From: Thermoflexus hugenholtzii JAD2
GTDB taxonomy: Bacteria > Chloroflexota > Anaerolineae > Thermoflexales > Thermoflexaceae
DNA: 64,000 nucleotides
Assembly (NCBI RefSeq): GCF_900187885.1
Contig: NZ_FYEK01000075.1
Coordinates: forward strand, 62,001 to 126,000
Direction of reading: 5' to 3'
A program made the position numbers and the translations under genes. This document shows, one piece after another, positions 56,878-64,000 of the stretch. The notes beneath the pieces were generated by a model. The model did not search any database and was not told where the DNA came from. It saw nothing but the letters and a program-made list of their open reading frames with translations. The number at the start of each line of letters is the position of its first letter. Position 1 is the first letter of the stretch.

Positions 56878-58020
56878 ATGCGGGTGGTGCTGCTCTCCAA
56901 AGCCCTGGTGGTGGGCACCTACCAGCGCAAGGCGGAGGAGATCGCCCGCCACGAGGGGATCGAGCTCATCGTCCTGGTCCCGCCTGCTTGGCGGGATGAG
57001 CGGGGGGTGCTCCCTTTGGAGCGGGCGCACACCCGGGGCTATACGTTGCTGGTGGAGCCCATCGCTTTCAACGGGCATTTCCATCTTCACTTTTACCCGC
57101 ATCTGGGCCGGCGCCTCCGCGCTCTGCGGCCGGACCTTTTGCACATCGAGGAGGAGCCCTACAACCTGGCCACTTATCACGCGGTCCGTCTGGCGAAGGG
57201 TCTGGGGATCCGCGTCGGCGTCTTCTCTTGGCAGAACCTTCTGCGCCAGTATCCGCCGCCCTTTCGATGGTGGGAGCGCGCGGTGCTGCGGGCGGCGGAC
57301 TTCTTGATCGCCGGCAGCGAGACGGCCGCGCGGGTCTGGCGGGCCAAGGGCTACGCCGGCTTGATGGCGGTGATCCCTCAGTTCGGGGTGGATCCCGAGT
57401 CCTTCCGGCCTGCTCCCCCGCGCTCCCCGCGGCCGTTCACCATCGGATACGTCGGGCGCTGGGTGCCGGAGAAAGGGATCGACCTTCTGTTGCATGCAGT
57501 GGCCGGGCTGGAGGGGAACTGGCGGCTGCGGATCATCGGCAGCGGACCGGCGGGTCCCTCCCTGCGGCAGCTCGCGGCGCGCCTGGGGATCGTGGACCGC
57601 GTCGCCTTCGAGCCGCCCTCCCCCTCGACCCGGATGCCGGAGGTCTACGCGGGTCTGGACGTCTTGGTGCTGCCCTCTCGAACCCGGCCGAACTGGACGG
57701 AGCAGTTCGGCCGGGTGCTGATCGAGGCGATGGCCTGCGGCGTCCCGGTCATCGGCTCCTCCGCGGGGGAGATCCCATGGGTGATCGGGGACGCTGGCTT
57801 GGTGTTCCCGGAGGGCGATCCAGAGGCGTTGCGGGCGGCGCTGCGTCGGGTGATGAGGGATCCCGATTTGCGGGCGGCGCTCCGCGAGCGGGGAAGGACC
57901 CGGGTCCTGGAGCGATTCACCCAGGCGGAGATCGCCCAGGCCACCGTCGCCCTCTATCGCCGGGTGATAGGAGGGAATGCGGGATCGCTTCCGGAGCCGT
58001 CATGCGGCGTGTCGCGCTGA
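56878..58020 (+). CDS. GT4-type glycosyltransferase
   Basis: 380 residues from ATG 56878, which begins the recognisable 'MRVVLLSKALVVGTYQRKAE'. N-terminal acceptor domain with 'DLLHIEEEPYNLATYHAVRL', then the donor domain 'FTIGYVGRWVPEKGIDLLLH', 'LRIIGSGPAGPSLRQLAARL', and 'TEQFGRVLIEAMACGVPVIG', the EX7E motif region of GT-B retaining enzymes. Transfers a nucleotide-linked sugar to a growing glycan. Overlaps the next glycosyltransferase gene by 19 bp. Confidence 0.9.
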   Translation: MRVVLLSKALVVGTYQRKAEEIARHEGIELIVLVPPAWRDERGVLPLERAHTRGYTLLVEPIAFNGHFHLHFYPHLGRRLRALRPDLLHIEEEPYNLATYHAVRLAKGLGIRVGVFSWQNLLRQYPPPFRWWERAVLRAADFLIAGSETAARVWRAKGYAGLMAVIPQFGVDPESFRPAPPRSPRPFTIGYVGRWVPEKGIDLLLHAVAGLEGNWRLRIIGSGPAGPSLRQLAARLGIVDRVAFEPPSPSTRMPEVYAGLDVLVLPSRTRPNWTEQFGRVLIEAMACGVPVIGSSAGEIPWVIGDAGLVFPEGDPEALRAALRRVMRDPDLRAALRERGRTRVLERFTQAEIAQATVALYRRVIGGNAGSLPEPSCGVSR

Positions 58021-59183
58021 ACGCGCAGTTGCTGGCCGGCGAGGCCTCCTACCGCAGCGCCGGGATCCACCGCTATCTCTATGAGGTCCTGCGGCGCCTG
58101 CCGGAGGCCGCCCCGGAGATCGCCCTCACCGCCTTCATCGGGCCTCGGGCCATCCCCCCGGAGGTCCCCGGAATCCGGTGGGTTCGCACGTCCTGGCCCA
58201 CCCATCAGCCTTTCGTCCGGATCCTGTGGGAGCAGCTGGTTTTGCCGCTGCGCCTGGCTCGGGGGAGTTGGGAGCTGTTGCACGCGATGGCCTTCGTGGC
58301 GCCGCTGGCGGCCCGCCTGCCCGTGGTGGTCACCGTCTACGACCTCAGCTTCCTCCTTTACCCGGAGGCCTTCCGGACGGCGAACCGGTTGTATCTGCGG
58401 ATGTTCGCCCGATGGACCTGCCGGCGGGCGGCAGGGATCCTGGCGATCTCCCAGGCGGCTCGGGAGGATCTGATCCGCCGCTGGGGTCTTCCGCCGGAGC
58501 GGATCACGGTGGCCTACCCGGGGGTGGATCCCCGGTTCCGGCCCTTGCCGGCGGAGGAGGTGGCTGCCTTCCGGGCGCGCCGGGGCCTGCCGGAGCGGTT
58601 CATCCTGTATGTGGGCACCCTGGAGCCGCGCAAGAACCTCGGGGTGCTGCTGGAGGCCATCGCCCGTCTCTCCCCGCCGGTCCCGTTGATCCTGGTCGGG
58701 GGCAAAGGCTGGAAGCCGGCCTTTCTCCCCCGGTTGCGGGAGCTGGAGCGGGAGGGGCGGGCGCGCTGGGTGGGGTTCATCCCCGATGAGGAGCTTCCCC
58801 TCTGGTATAACGCGGCCACGGTCTTCGCCTATCCCTCTCGCTATGAGGGGTTCGGGATGCCTCCGCTGGAGGCGATGGCCTGTGGGACCCCGGTGATCGC
58901 GGCGCGGGCCGCTTCGCTTCCGGAGGTGGTGGGCGAGGCGGGCCTGCTGGTGGACCCGATGGATGGGGAGGCCTGGACAGAGGGGCTCTCTACCCTGTTA
59001 CGGGATGAGGCGCTCCGGGAGGCCCTGCGGGCCCGGGGCCTGGCCCGCGCCGCCCGCTTCACCTGGGAGGCCACCGCCGCCGCCACCGTGCGGCTGTATC
59101 GAAGGCTCCTCAGCGGGGCGGAAGGCCCCCGCACCGGCTCACTGCTCACAGAGCCACAGGCGAAGGATGGGGCAAGGGTATAA
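58002..59183 (+). CDS. GT4-type glycosyltransferase (mannosyltransferase-like)
   Basis: 393 residues from ATG 58002. 'AGIHRYLYEVLRRLPEAAPE', 'VVTVYDLSFLLYPEAFRTAN', 'RFILYVGTLEPRKNLGVLLE', 'WVGFIPDEELPLWYNAATVF' and 'YPSRYEGFGMPPLEAMACGT' are typical of GT4 mannosyl- or rhamnosyltransferases of O-antigen and exopolysaccharide clusters. Overlap with the previous gene and closeness to the sugar-phosphate transferase place it in one exopolysaccharide operon. Confidence 0.92.
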   Translation: MRRVALNAQLLAGEASYRSAGIHRYLYEVLRRLPEAAPEIALTAFIGPRAIPPEVPGIRWVRTSWPTHQPFVRILWEQLVLPLRLARGSWELLHAMAFVAPLAARLPVVVTVYDLSFLLYPEAFRTANRLYLRMFARWTCRRAAGILAISQAAREDLIRRWGLPPERITVAYPGVDPRFRPLPAEEVAAFRARRGLPERFILYVGTLEPRKNLGVLLEAIARLSPPVPLILVGGKGWKPAFLPRLRELEREGRARWVGFIPDEELPLWYNAATVFAYPSRYEGFGMPPLEAMACGTPVIAARAASLPEVVGEAGLLVDPMDGEAWTEGLSTLLRDEALREALRARGLARAARFTWEATAAATVRLYRRLLSGAEGPRTGSLLTEPQAKDGARV

Positions 59184-59291
59184 TCAGGGTGCACTTAGAG
59201 TCGAAGCCCGCTTCGGCCCGCGTGCTTGGGCCCCATGCTCTTGGTTTGGGATTCGTTTGGCAAGAACGGACAATCACGGATTCGGAGCGCG

Positions 59292-60716
59292 ATGGGAGAT
59301 CGAAAGGTTCCGCGGGGATGGAAGTGGCTTCGGATCGGCCTGGATCTGATGGTGATCCAGGCTGCCTTCGTCCTGGCGTATTTCATGCGTTACCGGTGGG
59401 AGTGGTTCCGGGAGATCACCTTCGACGCGCCGTTCTCCGCCTATATCCCCTTCCAGATCGCCTGGACGGTCCTGCTGCTTTTAACCTTCCGCCTGGACCG
59501 GGTGTATCCGCCTCAGATGGGGGCGCCCTGGCTGGAGGAGATGTATCGCGTCCTCAACGCAGTGGCCAAGAGCACGCTGGTGCTCATGGCCGTGGTCTTT
59601 TTCTCTCAGTCTCTCTTCTACTCCCGGTTGATGTTTCTCGAGGCCGCCCTCCTGGTGGTGTTGATGCTGGGCGCCCTACGGCTCCTGGAGAGCCGGGTCG
59701 AGCGGATGCTGCGCCGGCGGGGCCTCGGGGTGGTACGCGCCCTAATCGTCGGGGCTGGGGATCTGGGGAGAGCGGTGATGCGAGCGGCCCTGGCCCGCCC
59801 GGAGTTGGGCTACCGGATCATCGGGTTTGTGGACGATGACCCGGAGAAGGCCTGCACGGACATCGGCCCCTTCCGCGCCCGGGGCACCCTGGAGGACCTG
59901 CCGCGGGTCCTGCGGGAGGAGGCGGTCGATGAGGTGATCATCACCCTCCCCCTGGCCTTCTACGATCGGATCCAGGAGGTGGTGCAACACTGCGAAGCCC
60001 ATCGCGTCCCTGTGCGCATCGTCCCCGATCCCTTCCAGCTCACCCTGAGCCGCCTGGACGTGCGGGACCTGGATGGGATCCCCCTGATCGGGATCCGGGA
60101 GGCGCGTTTTTCGCCCTGGCAGTTCCGCATCAAGCGGGCCATGGATCTGATCCTGGCCACGGTCCTGCTGATCCTCGCGGCTCCCCTGATGGCCCTGATC
60201 GCCCTGGCCATCCGGCTGGATTCGCCCGGGCCGGTGATCTTCCGGCAGGTCCGGGTGGGGAAGGACGGCCGTCTGTTCACGATGTATAAGTTCCGCACCA
60301 TGCGGGTGGGGGCGGAGCAGGAGCAGGAGCGCCTGCGGGCGCTGAACGAGGCCAGCGGCCCCCTCTTCAAGATCCGCAACGATCCGCGGGTGACGCGGGT
60401 GGGGCGGATCCTGCGCCGGCTGAGCCTGGACGAGCTGCCCCAGCTGGTCAATGTGCTCAAGGGGGAGATGAGCCTGGTGGGGCCGCGCCCGCCGGTTCCT
60501 TCAGAGGTAGAGGCTTACAAGCCCTGGCAGCGCCAGCGCCTGTCGGCCATCCCGGGGATGACCGGGCTGTGGCAGATCTCCGGCCGCAGCGACCTCACCT
60601 TCGACGAGATGTGCCTCCTGGACATCTACTACATTGAGAACTGGTCCCCGCTGCTGGACCTGGAGATCATGCTGCGCACCATCCCCCGCGTGATCATGGG
60701 AGAGGGGGCGTATTAG
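59292..60716 (+). CDS. undecaprenyl-phosphate sugar phosphotransferase (WcaJ/WbaP-like)
   Basis: 474 residues from ATG 59292; an ATG at 59226 would add 22 residues without clear support. Four TM segments in the first ~130 residues, a Rossmann-like CoA-binding-type domain ('ALIVGAGDLGRAVMRAALAR'), then a final TM ('MDLILATVLLILAAPLMALI') and the catalytic bacterial sugar transferase domain ('MYKFRTMRVGAEQ', 'RLSLDELPQLVNVLKGEMSL', 'VGPRPPVPSEV'). It starts exopolysaccharide repeat units by loading a sugar-phosphate on the lipid carrier. Third gene of the polysaccharide trio. Confidence 0.93.
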   Translation: MGDRKVPRGWKWLRIGLDLMVIQAAFVLAYFMRYRWEWFREITFDAPFSAYIPFQIAWTVLLLLTFRLDRVYPPQMGAPWLEEMYRVLNAVAKSTLVLMAVVFFSQSLFYSRLMFLEAALLVVLMLGALRLLESRVERMLRRRGLGVVRALIVGAGDLGRAVMRAALARPELGYRIIGFVDDDPEKACTDIGPFRARGTLEDLPRVLREEAVDEVIITLPLAFYDRIQEVVQHCEAHRVPVRIVPDPFQLTLSRLDVRDLDGIPLIGIREARFSPWQFRIKRAMDLILATVLLILAAPLMALIALAIRLDSPGPVIFRQVRVGKDGRLFTMYKFRTMRVGAEQEQERLRALNEASGPLFKIRNDPRVTRVGRILRRLSLDELPQLVNVLKGEMSLVGPRPPVPSEVEAYKPWQRQRLSAIPGMTGLWQISGRSDLTFDEMCLLDIYYIENWSPLLDLEIMLRTIPRVIMGEGAY

Positions 60717-60823
60717 CGATCCCAGGGTGTGCCTTCACGGGTCCGCTCAGGTCCAGTCGCTTCAGGCTCTCCATGGATTCCTCCGGCGTGACCCTGGCCA
60801 GTCAAAGGATGCCCCAAAGGTTT

Positions 60824-63800
60824 TCAAAAGCCCTCCAGCCGGCTGAGATCGGCGATCCCGTCGGCCAGGTCGGCGATGGCCTGGAGCAGGGCCAGGCGGT
60901 TGCGGCGGAGGGCCTCCGCTTCGTGCATCACCAGGACCTCCTCGAAGAACCGGTCGATGAAGGGGGCCAGACGCTCCAGGGCGGCGACCAGGGATTCCAC
61001 GGGGCTCTCCGGGCCCACCTGCTCCCGGGCGGCCTGCACGGCCTCCCACAGCGCCTGTTCGGCATCGCTCTCAAAGCGAGCGGGATCCACCGCCGGGGCC
61101 GGCTCGCTCCCTTCGGACCGGGCTTTGCGCAGAATGCGCACGCACCGGCTGTAAGCGGCCAGCAGGCGTGGCCAGTCGGGCCGTTCCACCGCCCGTTGGA
61201 GCGAGGCGACGCTTTCCGCCGTCCGCGCCGGATCGTCGCCCCGGGCCGCGAGGATCGCCTCGATGACATCGTAGCGATAGCCGGCCTCCTGGAGGGCGGC
61301 CCGCTGCCGGCCGATGAGGAAGGCCCGCACCTCCTCCAGGATCTCAGAAGTCACCGGCACCGGCTGGACGGTTGCCGCGGCGGCCAGACCCTGGGAGAGG
61401 GAGAACCGCAGGCCGTGGGCGGTGAGGATCTGAATCAGGCCGGCGGCCGCCCGGCGCAGGCCGTAGGGATCCGCGGAGCCGGAGGGCGCCAGCCCCACAG
61501 CGAACAACCCCACCAGGGAGTCCAGTCGGTCGGCGAGGCCCAGGGCGATCCCCGGCCGGGTCTGGGGAAGGGCGTCGCCGGCGAAGCGGGGGAGGTAGTG
61601 CTCGAAGATGGCGGTCGCCACCCCCTCCGGCTCGCCGCACCGGCGGGCGTATTCCCGCCCCATCACCCCCTGCAGCTCGGTGAGCTCGATGACCATCTGG
61701 GTGGCCAGGTCGGCCTTGCATAAATGCGCCGCTCGGGCAAGGAGCCGCATCTCTTCGGCGTCCAGCCCGAGCATCTCGCCGATGCGGGGAGCCAGGGCTT
61801 CCAGGCGGCGGGTCTTATCCAGCATCGAGCCCAGCCGCTCCTCGAAGGTCAGGGTGGCCAGGCGGGGGAGGAAGGTCTCCAGGTGCTGGCGGGTGTCGTG
61901 GTCGAAGAAATAGGCCGCGTCGGCGAAGCGGGCCCGCAGCACCGCCTCGTTCCCCTGGCGCACCTGCTCCAGCCCGCGCCGTCCGCCGTTGCGCACCGCC
62001 AGGAAGTAGGGGAGGAGCTGCCCATCGGGCCCGAGCACCGGGAAGTAACGCTGGTGCTTGCGCATCACCGTGATCAGAACCTCGGCGGGCAGGCGGAGGG
62101 CTTCGGGGTCGAACTGGCCCCGCAACACGGTAGGTGTCTCCACCAGGTTGGCCACCTCGGCTAGGAGCTCCGGGTCCTCCGGGACCGTCCCGCCCACCTC
62201 CGCAGCCAGCCGTTCCAGCTCCTTGCGGATCCGCGCCTGCCGCTCCGCCACCGGGAGCACGATACGGGCTCGACGCATGGTGGGGAAGTAGTCGGCGGCC
62301 TGGGCCAGGCGGAGGACCGGCGAGCCCCGAGGACGGGGCCCGCGGGTCTCGCGGCCGCTGCGGACGCCGGCGAACTCGAAGGGGATCACCTCGCGCCCGT
62401 AGAGGGCCACCAGCCAGCGGATGGGCCGGGAGAAGGCAACCCCGCTGCGGTTCCAGCGCATGCTCATCTCGAACTTCAGGCTGGTGATGAGTCGGGGGAG
62501 CAGCTCCGTCAGGACAGCGGGGGTCGGCTGCCCCTCGGCCCGCCGGATCACACCCACGTAGCGGCCCTCCGGGAGCTCCCGCACGGTCAGGGCCTCCACC
62601 GGGACGCCCTGGGCCCGGGCGAAGCCGAGGGCGGCGGGGGTGGGATGGCCCTCGGCGTCGAAGGCCACGTGGGCCGGCGGGCCCTTCACCCAGGTCTCTA
62701 TCGCGCGGGTGCGGGGTTGCAGGCGGCGGACGTAGAGGACCAGCCGGCGCGGCGTTCCATGGACCTCCATCGACGCATACTCCAGCCGGGCCTCCGCGAA
62801 CATGGCGGGGGCGTTCTCGGCCAGCTGGGCCAGGGCCGCCTCCAGATCTCGCGCGGGCAGCTCCTCTGTGCCGATCTCCAACAGGAGATCCTCCGCCTCC
62901 TCGACCGTGGGGAGGGGCGGCATGGGCTCGGGAGATGGCGGGGCGGGCGCCTTCCAGAGGAAGGGATAGCCCAGGCGCTCTCGCTGTTGCAGGTAGAGGG
63001 TGGCCACCTGGCGGGCCAGCTCCCGCATGCGGGCGAAGTAGCGGGCGCGCTCGGTGACCCCGATGGCCCCCCGGGCGTCCAGCAGGTTGAAGGTGTGGGA
63101 GCAACGCAGCACGTAGTCATGGGCCGGGATCACCAGGCCGCGGGCGATGCAGGCGCGGGCCTCCGCCTCATAGTGCTGAAACAGCTCCCGAAGCCGCTCA
63201 ATGTCCGCCAGCTCGAAGTTGTAGACGCAGTGTTCAACCTCCGACGTCTTGAGGATCTCTCCGTAGGTGTGGGTGCCGTCCCAATCCAGATCCCAGACCG
63301 AGGGAACCCCCTGGAGGTAGAGGGCGATGCGCTCCAGCCCATAGGTGATCTCCACCGCCACCGGGTCCAGGGGGAGGCCGCCGGCCTGCTGGAAGTAAGT
63401 GAACTGGGTGATCTCCATCCCGTCCAGCCAGACCTCCCAGCCCAGTCCCCAGGCGCCCAGGGCGGGGGACTCCCAGTTGTCCTCCACGAACCGGACGTCG
63501 TGGCGGCGGAAGTCGATGCCCAGGGCCCGCAGGCTCTCCAGATAGAGCTCCTGAGGGTTGCCGGGATCCGGCTTGAGGATCACCTGGAACTGGTGATGGA
63601 GCTGCATCCGGTTGGGGTTCTCGGCGTAGCGGCCGTCGGCGGGCCGATAGGAGGGCTCCACGTAGGCCACCCGCCAGGGCTCAGGGCCCAGCACCCGCAA
63701 CACAGTGGCCGGGTTCATCGTCCCGGCCCCCACCTTCTCGCTGTAGGGCTGCCAGATCAGGCAGCCCTGCTCCGCCCAGAACTCCTGCAGTCGGAGGATG

Positions 63801-63835
63801 ATCTCCTGGAACGAGAGCGGACGTCGAGGCGCCAT
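60824..63835 (-). CDS. glyQS: glycyl-tRNA synthetase, fused alpha and beta subunits
   Basis: 1003 residues from 63835 (AGAGGAGGCAGG upstream). Residues 1-~285 are the alpha subunit (class II catalytic core: '[20 protein letters not shown]', '[20 protein letters not shown]', '[16 protein letters not shown]'). A Pro-rich linker (~300-325) joins the beta subunit ('[20 protein letters not shown]', '[20 protein letters not shown]', '[20 protein letters not shown]'). In most bacteria these are two genes (glyQ, glyS); the single-chain form is known in a few lineages. It charges tRNA-Gly. A terminator-like hairpin sits just upstream of its start. Confidence 0.95.
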   Translation of the reverse strand: MAPRRPLSFQEIILRLQEFWAEQGCLIWQPYSEKVGAGTMNPATVLRVLGPEPWRVAYVEPSYRPADGRYAENPNRMQLHHQFQVILKPDPGNPQELYLESLRALGIDFRRHDVRFVEDNWESPALGAWGLGWEVWLDGMEITQFTYFQQAGGLPLDPVAVEITYGLERIALYLQGVPSVWDLDWDGTHTYGEILKTSEVEHCVYNFELADIERLRELFQHYEAEARACIARGLVIPAHDYVLRCSHTFNLLDARGAIGVTERARYFARMRELARQVATLYLQQRERLGYPFLWKAPAPPSPEPMPPLPTVEEAEDLLLEIGTEELPARDLEAALAQLAENAPAMFAEARLEYASMEVHGTPRRLVLYVRRLQPRTRAIETWVKGPPAHVAFDAEGHPTPAALGFARAQGVPVEALTVRELPEGRYVGVIRRAEGQPTPAVLTELLPRLITSLKFEMSMRWNRSGVAFSRPIRWLVALYGREVIPFEFAGVRSGRETRGPRPRGSPVLRLAQAADYFPTMRRARIVLPVAERQARIRKELERLAAEVGGTVPEDPELLAEVANLVETPTVLRGQFDPEALRLPAEVLITVMRKHQRYFPVLGPDGQLLPYFLAVRNGGRRGLEQVRQGNEAVLRARFADAAYFFDHDTRQHLETFLPRLATLTFEERLGSMLDKTRRLEALAPRIGEMLGLDAEEMRLLARAAHLCKADLATQMVIELTELQGVMGREYARRCGEPEGVATAIFEHYLPRFAGDALPQTRPGIALGLADRLDSLVGLFAVGLAPSGSADPYGLRRAAAGLIQILTAHGLRFSLSQGLAAAATVQPVPVTSEILEEVRAFLIGRQRAALQEAGYRYDVIEAILAARGDDPARTAESVASLQRAVERPDWPRLLAAYSRCVRILRKARSEGSEPAPAVDPARFESDAEQALWEAVQAAREQVGPESPVESLVAALERLAPFIDRFFEEVLVMHEAEALRRNRLALLQAIADLADGIADLSRLEGF

Positions 63836-63853
63836 CCTGCCTCCTCTCCCGGG

Positions 63854-63890
63854 AATAAAAGGCGATGGGCGCGCGGGGGCGCCCACCGCC
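63854..63890 (-). terminator. hairpin plus T-run 20-55 bp before glyQS
   Basis: Minus strand: GGCGGTGGGCGC, a 6-base loop, GCGCCCATCGCC, then TTTTATT. The 12-position stem has one mismatch. It fits an intrinsic terminator for the upstream gene that stops at 63927. A GATAAT box (63893-63898) just before the hairpin could instead start the glyQS leader there, making this an attenuator or 5' stabiliser. Confidence 0.7.
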
Positions 63891-63926
63891 TCATTATCGC
63901 ATAGCGCCGGCGGCGAGGGGAGGGGG

Positions 63927-64000
63927 CTACGCCGTCCCGAACTCCCGCCGCAGCTGCTCCGCGGCCTGGCGGATGGATCGGAGCTTGCGGAAGGCCACCT
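63927..64000 (-). CDS. C-terminal end of an unidentified protein (partial)
   Basis: The last 23 codons of a minus-strand gene entering from the right edge: '[20 protein letters not shown]', 'GTA', stop. Basic, helical tail. Too short to identify. It ends 91 bp before glyQS with a terminator-like hairpin between. Confidence 0.55.
   Translation of the reverse strand, partial: VAFRKLRSIRQAAEQLRREFGTA

Overview
The window is GC-rich, densely coded bacterial chromosome. No rRNA, tRNA or CRISPR array was recognised. A fused alpha-beta glycyl-tRNA synthetase, a SARP-type (BTAD) regulator, a mevalonate-type decarboxylase, Uma2 and UPF0175/DUF3368 genes, CofD-like and CoxE-like genes, a class C PBP and many short palindromic repeats together suggest a (probably thermophilic) Chloroflexota bacterium. 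This assignment is inference from gene content.

Layout. 0-0.7 kb: toxin-antitoxin pair. 0.8-7.4 kb (minus): a branched-chain amino-acid type ABC importer (livKHMGF) followed by a flavin reductase and a DapA-family aldolase, behind a near-consensus promoter. 7.4-10.5 kb: a small Cys-rich protein, a palindromic repeat array, two membrane-anchored proteins and an L,D-transpeptidase. 10.4-13.4 kb: a SARP-type regulator divergent from a LuxR-type regulator whose frame is broken as given. 13.5-22.3 kb: an accessory island with an IS1182-like element, an IS110-like remnant, an IS5-like element, locally low GC and genes without obvious relatives.

The most interesting part of the island (18.3-21.3 kb) is an apparent operon: a SurA-N-like secreted protein; a precursor with 22 Cys in its last 88 residues; a 4-TM protein; a Tat-signal precursor ending in a 9-Cys hydrophobic tail; and a second 4-TM protein. 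The two precursor plus 4-TM pairs look like secreted Cys-rich peptides with dedicated immunity or export partners, in general style like halocin-C8-type precursors. I know of no described system with this layout.

22.3-35.7 kb is core: mfd, lipB, priA, a molybdenum hydroxylase (large subunit plus an unusual FAD/2Fe-2S fusion), coaE and small genes. An ~850 bp non-coding stretch precedes dnaN and ssb. 38-44 kb holds a translin-like protein, a coiled-coil protein with a recent 171-bp tandem duplication, pbpC and a site-2 protease. 44-52 kb holds a CofD-like protein, small secreted and regulatory proteins, a CoxE-like VWA protein, a radical SAM enzyme, a broken AbrB antitoxin, an acyl-CoA dehydrogenase and an Asp-box propeller. 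52.5-64 kb holds a mevalonate decarboxylase, Uma2, an RseP-like protease (frame broken as given), a thioesterase, an aldo/keto reductase, a polysaccharide trio (two glycosyltransferases and a polyprenyl-phosphate sugar transferase) and fused glycyl-tRNA synthetase.

A recurring oddity: at least seven reading-frame breaks can each be repaired by adding one base to a G or C run. Six of the seven lie between 13 and 19.3 kb. Some apparent pseudogenes may therefore be sequence errors.
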